Below are positions 1-10,150 of a stretch of 64,000 bases of DNA, piece by piece; position 1 is the stretch's first letter; each line of letters opens with the position of its first letter. This DNA comes from Clostridia bacterium (GTDB lineage: Bacteria > Bacillota > Clostridia > TANB77 > CAG-465), in NCBI GenBank assembly GCA_028692955.1, contig JAQUWH010000002.1:1-64000 (forward strand). The letters run 5' to 3'. The translations under genes were made by a program, and so were the position numbers. The notes beneath the pieces were generated by a model that saw only the letters and a list, made by a program, of their open reading frames with translations, had not been told where the DNA came from and ran no database searches.

Positions 1-2339
1 AAACTAGCTGTTATTTTATTTCCTGCTGCGTCTGTTGCTTCTGCATATACGGTTGCATTTTTATCCACTGTAAGTTCTGTTGCATTCGCCGTTGTAAGTC
101 CATTAATTCCTGCCATTTTGTTATAGTTTAAGTTTGTACCATATTTTATTGTAACTTTAACCGATTGGTTTGTCCATGAAGTAATATTTGGGGTTAACGT
201 TATTTTATTTTCAGGTAAAGAGCTATTTCCAACGATAAACTTTTGTGACTTAGTAGGATTTGGCGAAATGGCATTTCCCGCATTATCTTCTGCTTTTACA
301 TATAAATACCATGTTCCCTCTGTTGCATTTTCAAATACTATTTCTGCACCATTTGTGTATAGTTCATAGCCTGTTGTTGGTGCTGCTTCGCTTGTACTCC
401 AAACATATAACAGGCTATTGTTATTGATTCCACTTCCACCTACATCATTTACTAAAGTACGTGCCTTTAACTTGGCTTTATTTTGCCCTTCTGGAATAAC
501 ATAGTTTCCTCCATTTGGTTCTATCTTAATCGTAGGTGCTATTTTATCAATATTGGTAATATTGATACTATCTCTTTTAACATTTCCAGCTACATCTTTT
601 GCATACACATAGTATAATCCATTCTCACTGACTGAAAGGTTCACACTGGTTTCTGTTGTTGTACTAGTAATCGGAGTCCATCCAGGTGCATTAGCTCCTA
701 AGCTTGGATCTTTACTTATCATACAACCCACTAATCCACTTAAATTATCTTGCATCACTATGGTTACGATAACCATTTGATTCGTCGCTGCCGTTGGTGT
801 TTGCGATACATTCTTAATCACTGGATCTATTTTATCAATATTAGTAATACTAATACTTCTATGACTTCCTGTTTGTCCATTTTTATCTTTATATCTTACA
901 TAGATTGTCGTGTTTTCTGGAATGTTTTCTATATGGACTGCACCTTTTCCAATTTGAGTTACATCCTTCCAGTTATTTCCATCTTCACTGTATTGACCTA
1001 TTAATCCTGGTACTTCTGGATATGTTAACGTTAATTTAACATTCTGATTGGTCCAACCAGATGGTTCCAATTTTACTTGTACATCTTTTTCTGCAGTTAT
1101 TTTATCTACTACTTTTGTATCAACAAACTCTTTTTTGTTTCCAACATTATCTTCTATTTCTACTATTACTTCATACGATCTTCCTTGTATCAAGTTTAAA
1201 AATTCGAATTTTGGTTCTACATCTTTTGGGGTTTGTGTATCTTTTAATACTCCATCTAAATAGAATTTATAATGTTTAATTCCACTTAAATTATCCTTTG
1301 AATTACTTACTTCTGCTATGATGCTATTCGTTGTTGGTTCAATCGATACTGCTGCTGTTGGGGCCTCTTTATCGATTAAAATATTATGAGTCTCCACTTT
1401 TGTATTTGTACCATCTGTAGTCTTAAGTGTCAACTGTGTAATTCCTTGAATCGTTAACATTTTTTCAATTGTTTGTGGAGCAGATGTATTTGCTCCTGTT
1501 AGCTCATATGTGGTGTTCCCTGTTTTACTTTGATAGATACCAACATAAATATCATTACTTGTCCACTTATCATCTACATAGACTGGTCCTGTCTTACTCG
1601 TTTCTCTAATATCTGCTTTACCAAGTAATAACTCTTTTGTAACTAATCTTTCGACACCTGATTCCTTTTTACTTTCACCACTTGATGCTTCTACTTTTAC
1701 TTCATAGATTGTATTATCTGTCATACCTTTAATCTGGTAAGTAGTATCATAAGAGACTTCATTACTCCAGGTTGCTCCATTATCTTTACTATACTTGTAA
1801 GTATACTTAATTCCTGAAATAGCATCAATTCCTACTTCTACTCTTGCTCCATTGGTCGTTACATTACTTACAAAGATACCTTCAATATTTGGCACTGTAA
1901 TATTGCCTGGTATAATATAACCCATTTCAACGGCAAGTTTCTTCGTATGTTCATCTTCTCCTGCATAAATCATACCATCTTTACTTGCTACAAATCCTTG
2001 TGATAAATACTCATCTGGCACTAATCCCTTAAAATCTTCTTCTGATATTTTACTCTTATCACCCAGTTTATCATGCATTAAGTCTGATAATCTTGCTTCT
2101 TGACTATTTAACATGGCCATCATGTCGGTTTTTAAAGTGACATCATTTGCTATATTAAATGTATCTTGTCTATTCAAAATTAATATAGTAGCAGTGGCTA
2201 ATATGATCATAATGACAATCGTAATAACTAGAACCAGTAAACTAATTCCATGAGTTTTATGATATCCATTTTCTTGCTTTATATTTTTAATATGTTTTTC
2301 ACATAAATTATTTTCTTTTTCTAAGAGTTTTTTATCCAT
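1..2339 (-). CDS. Large surface protein with pseudopilin-like leader and Ig/FN3-like repeats (3' end outside window)
   Basis: The reading frame is open from an ATG at 2339 (GGAGGC Shine-Dalgarno 6-7 bases upstream) to the window edge, about 780 residues. After about 30 charged residues comes a Gly followed by a hydrophobic segment (ISLLVLVITIVIMIILA, residues 32-48). This looks like a prepilin leader but has Val where type IV pilins have Glu5. The rest is a chain of fibronectin-III/bacterial Ig-like modules, with repeated motifs such as GWTNQNVKLTL and SWTNQSVKVTI and Asp/Asn-rich DNLSG segments typical of extracellular adhesive stalks. The same leader recurs at 34849 and 60548. I infer a membrane-tethered, cell-surface adhesin-like stalk. 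Its ligand and C-terminal domain cannot be seen. Confidence 0.8.
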   Translation of the reverse strand, partial: MDKKLLEKENNLCEKHIKNIKQENGYHKTHGISLLVLVITIVIMIILATATILILNRQDTFNIANDVTLKTDMMAMLNSQEARLSDLMHDKLGDKSKISEEDFKGLVPDEYLSQGFVASKDGMIYAGEDEHTKKLAVEMGYIIPGNITVPNIEGIFVSNVTTNGARVEVGIDAISGIKYTYKYSKDNGATWSNEVSYDTTYQIKGMTDNTIYEVKVEASSGESKKESGVERLVTKELLLGKADIRETSKTGPVYVDDKWTSNDIYVGIYQSKTGNTTYELTGANTSAPQTIEKMLTIQGITQLTLKTTDGTNTKVETHNILIDKEAPTAAVSIEPTTNSIIAEVSNSKDNLSGIKHYKFYLDGVLKDTQTPKDVEPKFEFLNLIQGRSYEVIVEIEDNVGNKKEFVDTKVVDKITAEKDVQVKLEPSGWTNQNVKLTLTYPEVPGLIGQYSEDGNNWKDVTQIGKGAVHIENIPENTTIYVRYKDKNGQTGSHRSISITNIDKIDPVIKNVSQTPTAATNQMVIVTIVMQDNLSGLVGCMISKDPSLGANAPGWTPITSTTTETSVNLSVSENGLYYVYAKDVAGNVKRDSINITNIDKIAPTIKIEPNGGNYVIPEGQNKAKLKARTLVNDVGGSGINNNSLLYVWSTSEAAPTTGYELYTNGAEIVFENATEGTWYLYVKAEDNAGNAISPNPTKSQKFIVGNSSLPENKITLTPNITSWTNQSVKVTIKYGTNLNYNKMAGINGLTTANATELTVDKNATVYAEATDAAGNKITAS

Positions 2340-2430
2340 ATATTAGCCTCCAAAATCACATTCATATTCGTTTTTTATTATATCATTTTTATGCATAAAT
2401 TTTCAAGCCTTTTCATCAAAATTGACACAA

Positions 2431-2483
2431 AAAAACACATCTACAAGTAAGAATTTTTTTCTTAACTTTTTCGATGTGTTTTT
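2431..2483 (-). terminator. Terminator after the PBP1A gene
   Basis: The inverted repeat AAAAACACATC / GATGTGTTTTT (2431-2441 and 2473-2483) encloses a second AAG/CTT stem. On the minus strand it ends in a T-run just downstream of the PBP stop codon. Confidence 0.8.
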
Positions 2484-2523
2484 ATCTTTCATAATATTCA
2501 AAAATGACTAGTTACAATCCATT

Positions 2524-4956
2524 TTAATATATATCTACACCATCATCAGGCTTTGGTGGTTTCGGCTTGTTATTTTCTTCTTCCTCTTTTTTAGTCTGTT
2601 CATTGTGTACATTACAAGTAGCCGTCGGTAACATATATTTCCAATCACTAGGTTTTATAGCTGGTACACCCTCTCTTGTAATAAATGATCTATTTTCAGT
2701 GTTTGAGCAATAGTTATTAGCAATCAGTCCTGATACAGTACAGATTTTAACCACTTTATGAATATTGCAAGTTTCTGTTGGTATAGAATCTTTAGCAATG
2801 ATATCCGTACCTGTTTGATTTCCTCTTGGATCTGTTCTACAAGCATCAGTTGCCACTAAACCAGATACCTTGCATAAAGGTGCGGTTGTAATAGAACCAG
2901 GCTTGTTAAATCCTTTGACTTCTTTACCTTGGCTTATTGCATTTGCCACTGTATTAAATAAGTTAACCGATGTATATGGATAAGAACCTATTTTTCTATA
3001 TCCGATAGCAGGAGCTCCATCTTTGTAATCATAGCCATTCCAACATGCAATTGTATAATATGGAGTAAAGCCACAGAACCATTGGTCCCTATCATTATCT
3101 GTATTACCAGTTTTACCAGCAACAGCCATTCCATTTTTCATTTTCACATATCCAGCAGCAGTACCAGTTTTAACAACCTCTTCTAATGAATTTGTTAACA
3201 TATATGCTGTTGAATCTTTCATAACAACTTTTGCCGTTGAACTATTGTTATTTAATACTTCTTTACCATTATTATCCACTACTTTAGTATAAAGTTTTGG
3301 TTCTATATGAACTCCTTGATTTGCAATAGTTGCATAGGCATTTGCCATTTCAAGTACTGTTGCTCCTTTTGTCAATCCGCCTAATGCAAAAGAATAACTT
3401 TCGTCATTTTTTCCAGCATTTTCTTTAGCTGTTACTAGATGCTTTAATCCCATATTTTTTGCAAAAGTAATCGCATAAGATGGATCTACTTTCATATGTG
3501 CTCTAATGGCAGGTAAATTCATAGATTTTGCAATAGCACTTCTTACAGTAACGTAGCCATTAAAATAGCCATAATAGTTTCCTGGTCCATTTTGTACATT
3601 AACTAGTGGAGAGTCATCAATACCAGAACCAGGTGATAATTTTCCTAGTTCAAAAGCAGGTCCATAGGCACCAATTGGTTTCATACAAGAACCTGGCTGT
3701 CTTGGTTCACTAACTGCTCTATTTAATACTAAATCTCCCTTTTTCTCATCAGCACCGCCGATAAGTCCAACAACATTACCAGTGGATTGTTCCATGACAA
3801 CCATAGCCGATTGCATGAATTTACCATTCTTATCTGTATAGAATAATTTATTATTTTTATATGCTTCGTCAATAGCCTTTTGAACATCTTGATCCATTGG
3901 TGTATATATTTTTAGTCCACCACCATATAATTTTTGTTTAGCAAGACCAGCATCATAACCTTTTTCTTCTATTAAATCATTTAGTACTGCGTTATATACG
4001 GCATCGACATAGTAGCTTTGCACTGTTTTTGATTCGACAGAACTCTTATGAAAAGCTAGTTCAACTTTCATAGCATCATCATATTCCACTTGAGTGATTT
4101 TGCCAAGATCTAACATCTTTTTTAGAACTACTTTTTGTCTAGCTAGCAACTTTTGTTTTGCCTCATCGCCTGCATATGGATTAGTAGCTTCCGGTGATTG
4201 TATTGCCGCCGCCATAACTGCTGATTCAGCTAAATTAAGATCATTAACAGGCTTACCAAAATAAGTTTCAGAAGCAACGGAAATACCATAAGAGCCCTCA
4301 CCTAGATAAATCGTATTAAGGTATGACACCATAATTTGATCTTTATCTAACAACTTCTCTAAGGAAAACGCTCTGTACCATTCTCTAATTTTTCTTGTCC
4401 AAGAGCTATCTTTATCGTCAGTGACATTTTTAACTAATTGTTGTGTAATAGTACTACCACCAAAGTTAGATTTACCACCATTTAAAACATACGTTACAAT
4501 AGCCCCAAGTGTTCTCTTTATATCAACACCTTTATGAGATGTAAATCTCTCGTCTTCGATTGAAATCACAGCATCGATTAAATGTTTTGGCAAATCTTTA
4601 TATTCGATTAAAACTCTATTTTCCAAACCAGAAAAGGCACCGATTTGCTGTTCATTTTTATCATAGACAAATGAAGTAAGTGCATAGTCATTAATATCCT
4701 CTAAATCAATACTATCTGTTTTATCAATAATACCAGTAATGACGCCTAAAATTATTCCAGCAGCAACGATACATAAAGCAAGAAATACAAATAGGCATAT
4801 TCTAAATATTTTCCAACCTTTTTTATGTTTCTTCTTTTTCTTCATGTTAGGATCATCATTATTCATTAAATCCTTATCCACTTTTCTTACCTTTCTGACT
4901 TTTGAAATATTTGCTTTTTTTGATTTATTCATTGAGTTATTTTTTCTTTTATCCAT
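2524..4956 (-). CDS. Penicillin-binding protein 1A, bifunctional transglycosylase/transpeptidase
   Basis: Class A PBP that polymerises lipid II and cross-links peptidoglycan at the outer face of the membrane. A Lys-rich cytoplasmic tail (about residues 1-45) precedes one membrane helix (about 50-75). The GT51 domain follows, with the EDERF and GGSTITQQ motifs. The transpeptidase has the SxxK box SCMK, SMN, and KTG (AGKTGNTD). The C-terminus carries two Cys-containing repeats (CKVSGLVATDAC, CTVSGLIANNYC) and a short Glu/Lys/Pro-rich tail. The start is taken at 4956 because AGAGGTGA lies 5 bases upstream. A longer frame from 4989 has no ribosome site. It lies 33 bases downstream of the MazF-like gene, probably cotranscribed. 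Confidence 0.95.
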   Translation of the reverse strand: MDKRKNNSMNKSKKANISKVRKVRKVDKDLMNNDDPNMKKKKKHKKGWKIFRICLFVFLALCIVAAGIILGVITGIIDKTDSIDLEDINDYALTSFVYDKNEQQIGAFSGLENRVLIEYKDLPKHLIDAVISIEDERFTSHKGVDIKRTLGAIVTYVLNGGKSNFGGSTITQQLVKNVTDDKDSSWTRKIREWYRAFSLEKLLDKDQIMVSYLNTIYLGEGSYGISVASETYFGKPVNDLNLAESAVMAAAIQSPEATNPYAGDEAKQKLLARQKVVLKKMLDLGKITQVEYDDAMKVELAFHKSSVESKTVQSYYVDAVYNAVLNDLIEEKGYDAGLAKQKLYGGGLKIYTPMDQDVQKAIDEAYKNNKLFYTDKNGKFMQSAMVVMEQSTGNVVGLIGGADEKKGDLVLNRAVSEPRQPGSCMKPIGAYGPAFELGKLSPGSGIDDSPLVNVQNGPGNYYGYFNGYVTVRSAIAKSMNLPAIRAHMKVDPSYAITFAKNMGLKHLVTAKENAGKNDESYSFALGGLTKGATVLEMANAYATIANQGVHIEPKLYTKVVDNNGKEVLNNNSSTAKVVMKDSTAYMLTNSLEEVVKTGTAAGYVKMKNGMAVAGKTGNTDNDRDQWFCGFTPYYTIACWNGYDYKDGAPAIGYRKIGSYPYTSVNLFNTVANAISQGKEVKGFNKPGSITTAPLCKVSGLVATDACRTDPRGNQTGTDIIAKDSIPTETCNIHKVVKICTVSGLIANNYCSNTENRSFITREGVPAIKPSDWKYMLPTATCNVHNEQTKKEEEENNKPKPPKPDDGVDIY

Positions 4957-4989
4957 TTTTTCACCTCTGATATACCTAAAGAATATCAT

Positions 4990-5361
4990 TTACCAATCTT
5001 GGAATATATCTTGAAATTCAGCTCTAATATTAAGACTAATCTTTAAAGCTCCTTTCACTTTATTCATTATTTCCATATCAAACTCACCTATTTTATTCTT
5101 TAACCTTGATTTATCTAAAGTCCTCACTTGTTCCGTCAGTATGACAGAGTTTTTAGGCAAGCCAAATTTATCTTTTAAGACTGGTATATGGGTAGGAAGC
5201 ATTGGTTTTTTCTGGGTCGTAATGGCCACCACTATTACAGTCGGGCTATATTTATTTCCTAAATTGTTTTGTACAATTAATACTGGTCGTATTCCGTCTT
5301 GTTCACTACCAACAACAGGATTCAAATCAGCATAGAAAATATCCCCTCTTTTTATTTCCAA
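4990..5361 (-). CDS. MazF/EndoA-family (PemK-like) endoribonuclease
   Basis: 123 residues, the length of Firmicute EndoA/MazF. The family signature is present: KRGDIFYADLNPVVGSEQ at the N-terminus, RPVLIVQN, then TVIVVAITT and ILTEQVRTLDK. MazF enzymes cleave mRNA at short sequence motifs and are normally held by an antitoxin encoded just upstream. Here the upstream gene (5400-6140) is a membrane-anchored protein, not a ribbon-helix-helix antitoxin, so any antitoxin is elsewhere or absent. The start codon is TTG, supported by AGGGGA about 6 bases upstream. Position before PBP1A is unusual for a toxin and may reflect readthrough only. Confidence 0.93.
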   Translation of the reverse strand: MEIKRGDIFYADLNPVVGSEQDGIRPVLIVQNNLGNKYSPTVIVVAITTQKKPMLPTHIPVLKDKFGLPKNSVILTEQVRTLDKSRLKNKIGEFDMEIMNKVKGALKISLNIRAEFQDIFQDW

Positions 5362-5399
5362 AATAATCCCCTACTTCCATATATTATACACTATATTTA

Positions 5400-6140
5400 T
5401 CAAAAAGCAAATATTTTTTCGTCAAATTCTGCATTTAAGTTAAATTTTGTGAAGATAATATCAGCCCATGTTTTGCCATCAATTGTATAGACAATATATT
5501 CTAGTGGCATTAAACTATCTTTATCTAAAACGAGTTGAAATGACAATATTTTCATCCCTGAATACATAAGATTTTTGTATTCATTACAAATGTCACAATT
5601 TTTATCAGAATTACCATTTAAAGTGATGCTGTAACAAAGTTTATTATCAACTTCCTCAATTTTCAACTTACAACATTCATTGTTTAATTTGGAGTTTTCT
5701 TTGTTATGAATTTTGTTTAATATGGCAAGAAATGTTGATACGCTAGCTACATTCTTCCTATCTAATAGATAATCATTCATTTTCATATAATTTAACTGAT
5801 TATCTGACTGAATAGATAACGAATTATTTGCTAAAATATATGTAAAATTACTTCCATCATTATTTGTTTCCAATCTAAATTTGCCATCGCTTTCGTTATT
5901 TTGCTGATACCATTCCTTAATATAATACTTGTTTTGATTTTTATTACTATACACATTGAGCTCGTATTCAGTATAATACGATTGTAATGTTAAAAAATCG
6001 TTTTTATTTATTTTTACAATATTATTTGATATAGTAAATACTGATGTAAAAGTGATTATGATTAATGACATAGCAATTAATATGGCAACTGAAATAATAA
6101 CCCATAATCTTTTATTTTTATATAAATTTAATACAAACAT
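5400..6140 (-). CDS. Membrane-anchored extracytoplasmic protein, possibly LolA-like fold
   Basis: 246 residues with one N-terminal membrane helix (about 12-36) and no lipobox. The remainder is predicted outside the membrane. The C-terminal half has alternating strands and the phrase LDKDSLMPLEYIVYTIDGK, resembling the LolA/MucB-type lipid-binding beta fold seen in Firmicute membrane regulators. This is a pattern impression, not a family assignment. Two Cys pairs (CC at about 153 and CDIC at about 182) could form disulfides. It lies just upstream of the MazF-like gene on the same strand. Confidence 0.7.
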   Translation of the reverse strand: MFVLNLYKNKRLWVIISVAILIAMSLIIITFTSVFTISNNIVKINKNDFLTLQSYYTEYELNVYSNKNQNKYYIKEWYQQNNESDGKFRLETNNDGSNFTYILANNSLSIQSDNQLNYMKMNDYLLDRKNVASVSTFLAILNKIHNKENSKLNNECCKLKIEEVDNKLCYSITLNGNSDKNCDICNEYKNLMYSGMKILSFQLVLDKDSLMPLEYIVYTIDGKTWADIIFTKFNLNAEFDEKIFAF

Positions 6141-6310
6141 AGCAAACTCCTCTATAAATATATTAATATATATGTAAAAAGATATTTACATATGAAAAAA
6201 GTGGCACAATACGACAGTATAAACTATTTTTAACAAATAGTTAAGAGTGTTTTAATGTCATATTTATCTTTTGATGTCAATATAATTTAATAAAGAAATT
6301 GGTGATAAAA

Positions 6311-7099
6311 ATGTATATGATCCTTACAAAAAGAAATATTGTTATAATAATTTTATCTTTGTTATTAATTATTGGATTTACTTTTGCCTGCAAATATTTT
6401 ATTGCAGCTGCTTCAAAAGATACTAACTGGGGGCTTGGTTTTGGCAAATCTGGTACTAGACCTACCGGTAATGTAACATCGGAACAGTTAAAAGAATTCA
6501 ACTCCTATTATATTGCACCAGAAGGTAACAAAAAGTTATATATTACTTTCGATGCTGGCTATGAGGCTGGTTATACTCCCAAAATATTAGAAGCATTAAA
6601 AAAACATAATGTAAAAGCTACTTTTTTCATGGTTGGAACACTTTTAAAATCTAATCCGGATTTAATCAAACAAATTGACACAGATGGACATATTATAGCA
6701 AATCATTCTATGCATCATCCTAATATGTCAAAAATGTCTACTATGGAAGATTTTAAGAAAGAGATTGAACCTGTTGAAATATTATATAAAGAAATAACAG
6801 GAAAAGATATGAAAAAATTCTATAGACCACCACAAGGAATCTTTAGCAAGACAAATTTAAAAATGGCAAATGAACTTGGTTACAAAACAATATTTTGGAG
6901 TTTAGCATATGTAGATTGGTATAAAAATAAACAACCCTCTCATGAAGAAGCCTTTGATAAAATCATGTCAAGAGTACATGATGGAGCTATTATCTTGTTA
7001 CATAGTACTTCTAAAACAAATTCTGAAATATTAGATGAATTGCTCACAAAATTAGAAAAACAGGGCTATACCTTTGGAACATTGGAAGAATTACAATAA
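6311..7099 (+). CDS. pdaA: PdaA-type polysaccharide deacetylase (muramic delta-lactam pathway)
   Basis: About 262 residues: an N-terminal signal-anchor helix (about 9-32) and a NodB deacetylase domain from about residue 70. Motifs follow B. subtilis PdaA closely: TFDAGYEAGYTP where PdaA has TFDNGYENGYTP, the metal-site HSMHHP, RPPQGIFS, FWSLAYVDW and LLHS. PdaA removes N-acetyl from muramic acid so that the delta-lactam of spore cortex can form, which lytic enzymes recognise at germination. The start at 6311 follows GGTGA with 5 bases spacing. An in-frame TTG at 6299 is less likely. It is divergent from its minus-strand upstream neighbour. Confidence 0.93.
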   Translation: MYMILTKRNIVIIILSLLLIIGFTFACKYFIAAASKDTNWGLGFGKSGTRPTGNVTSEQLKEFNSYYIAPEGNKKLYITFDAGYEAGYTPKILEALKKHNVKATFFMVGTLLKSNPDLIKQIDTDGHIIANHSMHHPNMSKMSTMEDFKKEIEPVEILYKEITGKDMKKFYRPPQGIFSKTNLKMANELGYKTIFWSLAYVDWYKNKQPSHEEAFDKIMSRVHDGAIILLHSTSKTNSEILDELLTKLEKQGYTFGTLEELQ

Positions 7100-7132
7100 A
7101 AAGAAATTTATAAAATTCCTCTCATATATCTG

Positions 7133-7166
7133 ATACCCCCATTAATATTAAAATTAATGGGGGTAT
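7133..7166. terminator. Bidirectional hairpin between pdaA and prkC
   Basis: Perfect 14-bp inverted repeat (ATACCCCCATTAAT and its complement, 6-base loop) between two convergent genes. There is no strong T-run on either side, so termination is inferred from position and stem strength. Confidence 0.65.
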
Positions 7167-7304
7167 ATGATTATTTAATCTTACTATTTTTATTCACATA
7201 ACGTCTGTTAGTTTTCTCATTATAAAACACACTATAAATGTTTTTATTTTCATATTATATTTCTGAAAATATATAATTATATCCTTGCGTTATTTATCAC
7301 ATTT

Positions 7305-9338
7305 TTAGAATGTTATATTTTGATCTTTTACTAATTTATCATTAATATAGATATGTAACACTGCAGTTTTGTAACCGTTAATTTCAAAATTAGCCGATTT
7401 TGTTTCAGGAGTATAAGTGCCAGTATGAACTGTATTGGTAGCTCCACCATCAATACTTGCCGTAACTTTGACATTCAATTTTTCAACCTCTAATGGTTTT
7501 CCACCTTGTAATTCTAACAAATCTAATGTAACTTTTTTAGTAATTAATAGCTTATTCACTGTTATCTCAACAAGAGTTCCTTCTTTTAGCATTTGATTTT
7601 GTGGATAACTTTGAATAATAACGACGCCATTACTCTTTGTGTTATCTTCTCCCGTTTTAATACTAACAGTTAATTTTAGGTCTTCCAATATCTTTTTAGC
7701 TTCTGCTTCCGTTTTTCCAAGAACAGTCGGCATGAGAACACTTTCTTTGCCATCACCTTTGCTTACTTTCAATTTTATCGTGCTTCCATATGGCTTTTTC
7801 TCACCTGATTTAACATCTTGAGATATAACAATTCCTGCTGCAACTTTTTCATTGATCACTTCTTCAATATCTAAAACAAAGCCTAATGTGTCTTGCAATT
7901 CATATTTTGCGATCTTAACATCTTTTCCTTCAACATCTGTAACATCTACCATTTTAGCACCTTTGCTCACAACAACATAAATTTTCTTATCCTTTGTTTT
8001 AGTTCCTTTTTCTGGAGATTGTGAAATAATGAATCCTTCAGGGATTTCAGAATCATAATCCAATTTATCTTGCAAAATCTCAATATTTTTATCTTTATAC
8101 ATCTCTACCATTTCATTAAAACTTTTATTTACTAAATCTGGCACTTCTATTTCTACATTGTTCTTATTCTCTCTATTCTTATTTCGTATATTGATACCAA
8201 TTACAACACCAATAATAGCAATCACAACTACAGCGGCAATCACAGATAGGATGATAATTTTTTTCTTTTTCTTCTTTTTTTGTTCTGGCGTTAATTTTTT
8301 CTCTTCGTCATTATCTTCTTTAAAAGAATCATCCTCTTCTTTTGATATTTTATCCTTTGATGAAGTGACACTAGCTGCTCTTGCCTGTCTAGTTCTTAAA
8401 TTAGGTACTTTATTTTCCATTTGGTTTGCGTCTGTTATAATAGGAATAACTTGTGTAGCACCAGCTTCAACAAAACTGTCTGGCCTTTCAATTAAAGCAT
8501 TTGGCTTTATTAAAGCTTGTGAGATATCTTGCAATAATTCTGTAGCAGATTGATATCTTGTTACCGTGCTTTTTTGCATCGCTTTTAGTATAATTTGATT
8601 TAAAGCAAGAGAAACATTAGAATTAGCAATAATTGGTTCTATTGGTTCTTCTTGTATTTGCTTTAATGCAACCGAAACAGGAGAATCACCATCAAAAGGT
8701 AATTTACCGGTTGCCATTTCATACATCACAACGCCAAGAGAATATAGATCAGATTTTTCATCAATATATCCACCCTTTGCATGTTCAGGTGAAAAATAAT
8801 GAACAGAACCTACTGTACTACCAAAACTAGTGATAGTCTCACTTGTTGTTGTCGTTATTTTAGCAATACCAAAATCAGTAACCTTTGCTACCATATTTTG
8901 ATTTAATACAATATTTTGTGGCTTGATATCTCTATGAACAATATGCGCTTTATGTGCTGCTTCTAAAGCCGACGCAATCTGTGCACCAATTTTTAAAGTA
9001 AGCTCATTAGAAAGTGCCCCATGCTCTTCAATATAGTCTTTTAGCGTTTTAGTTTCTAAAAGTTCCATTACAATATAGTTAATATTGCCCTCATCTTCAT
9101 GCCCTACATCATAAACGGACACAATATTTGGATGCGTTAACGCTGCAGCAGATTGTGCTTCTGTTTTAAATCTATCTACAAAAGTATCATCTTTTGCATA
9201 TTCAGGTTTTAATACTTTAATTGCTACAAAACGATTCAGTAATTTACACTTTGCTTTGTAGACATAGGCCATACCACCTTCACCAATTTTTTCTAATATT
9301 TCATATCTTGAAGATAATACTCTACCAATTAAATCCAT
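7305..9338 (-). CDS. prkC: PASTA-domain serine/threonine protein kinase PrkC
   Basis: Transmembrane Hanks-type kinase that senses muropeptides and controls wall metabolism and spore germination. The kinase domain spans about residues 1-270: GEGGMAYV glycine loop, VAIKVLK lysine, HRDIKPQN catalytic loop, DFG, and a Thr/Ser-rich activation loop. A charged juxtamembrane linker with a Lys-rich stretch leads to one membrane helix (about 360-385). Three PASTA repeats follow (each ending like VVVSKG, LKVSKG, ITVNK), then a C-terminal beta domain of about 80 residues. I prefer the ATG at 9338 (GGAG 9 bases upstream). The ATG at 9344 and a TTG at 9365 are in frame. It directly follows prpC with about 16 bases spacing. 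Confidence 0.95.
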   Translation of the reverse strand: MDLIGRVLSSRYEILEKIGEGGMAYVYKAKCKLLNRFVAIKVLKPEYAKDDTFVDRFKTEAQSAAALTHPNIVSVYDVGHEDEGNINYIVMELLETKTLKDYIEEHGALSNELTLKIGAQIASALEAAHKAHIVHRDIKPQNIVLNQNMVAKVTDFGIAKITTTTSETITSFGSTVGSVHYFSPEHAKGGYIDEKSDLYSLGVVMYEMATGKLPFDGDSPVSVALKQIQEEPIEPIIANSNVSLALNQIILKAMQKSTVTRYQSATELLQDISQALIKPNALIERPDSFVEAGATQVIPIITDANQMENKVPNLRTRQARAASVTSSKDKISKEEDDSFKEDNDEEKKLTPEQKKKKKKKIIILSVIAAVVVIAIIGVVIGINIRNKNRENKNNVEIEVPDLVNKSFNEMVEMYKDKNIEILQDKLDYDSEIPEGFIISQSPEKGTKTKDKKIYVVVSKGAKMVDVTDVEGKDVKIAKYELQDTLGFVLDIEEVINEKVAAGIVISQDVKSGEKKPYGSTIKLKVSKGDGKESVLMPTVLGKTEAEAKKILEDLKLTVSIKTGEDNTKSNGVVIIQSYPQNQMLKEGTLVEITVNKLLITKKVTLDLLELQGGKPLEVEKLNVKVTASIDGGATNTVHTGTYTPETKSANFEINGYKTAVLHIYINDKLVKDQNITF

Positions 9339-9354
9339 ACTCATTTTCTCCTTT

Positions 9355-10092
9355 TTATAGTTCAACTACTATTGCAGTAATATTATCAATACCACCTTTT
9401 TCGTTGGCAGTATCAATGATTTTATCAGCCAAATTATCTAAACTATTTTTATGAAACAAGTTTAGCAATTCGTCTGTTGATAACATATTAGTAACACCAT
9501 CAGAACATAACAATAAAAATCCATTTACCTTATCTAATAAATTAATACTAGCAGATATATTTTTCATAATTCCTACCGCTTTTGTTAATACATGTTTTTG
9601 TGGATGAATTTTTGCTTCTTCTTCTGTGATGACATTTGTTCTAATTAATTCATTCACATAGGTGTCATCTATCGTAATTTGTTCAATTTGTGCGTTCTTT
9701 GGCAAAATATAATAGATTCTACTATCACCAACCGATAAATAAAATAACTTATTTTTTACTTGTAAAACAGCAACAATAGTAGTACCCATACCTTTGTATT
9801 TTTCATCTGTCTTTTCTAATTTATAAATTTCATCATTAGATAATAATAATGCAACATTTAATATATTTTTTATTTTTTGTTCATTTGCATTTAGTAATAT
9901 CGTTTTACTCTCTTCAATATAGCCAGAGAATTTTTTGACTAGTATATTACTTGCAATTTCTCCACCTTCATAACCACCAAGTCCGTCTGCTACTATAAAT
10001 AAAGCTAAATCTTTATCAAATATTTTTGCAAAGAAGCTATCTTCATTGTTCTTTCTTCTCTTGCCAACATCCGTTTTAGCTACAAATCTCAT
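9355..10092 (-). CDS. prpC: PP2C-family protein phosphatase PrpC (Stp)
   Basis: 245 residues, the full length of PrpC. It removes phosphate from PrkC and its substrates using two Mn/Mg ions. Metal-binding and catalytic motifs are visible: TDVGKRRKNNEDS near the N-terminus, VADGLGG with its metal-binding Asp, GDSRIYY, LCSDGVTN and GGIDNITAIVVEL at the end. GAGGTGA lies 5 bases before the ATG. It is the gene before prkC, the usual phosphatase-kinase pair. A TATAAT at about 10120 with a poorly spaced TTGAAA may provide an internal promoter. Confidence 0.96.
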   Translation of the reverse strand: MRFVAKTDVGKRRKNNEDSFFAKIFDKDLALFIVADGLGGYEGGEIASNILVKKFSGYIEESKTILLNANEQKIKNILNVALLLSNDEIYKLEKTDEKYKGMGTTIVAVLQVKNKLFYLSVGDSRIYYILPKNAQIEQITIDDTYVNELIRTNVITEEEAKIHPQKHVLTKAVGIMKNISASINLLDKVNGFLLLCSDGVTNMLSTDELLNLFHKNSLDNLADKIIDTANEKGGIDNITAIVVEL

Positions 10093-10150
10093 TTATTCAC
10101 CTCAATTTTTTCAATACTATATTATATCAAAAATTTAAAAATTTCAATAG

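Noticed and set aside
4739-5014. Plus-strand ORF across the PBP1A start
   Set aside because: It is antisense to the Lys-rich PBP1A N-terminus and the MazF gene end, and gives a Phe-rich translation typical of shadow frames.
8158-8553. 131-codon plus-strand ORF inside prkC
   Set aside because: Antisense to the prkC juxtamembrane and Lys-rich region; no ribosome site.
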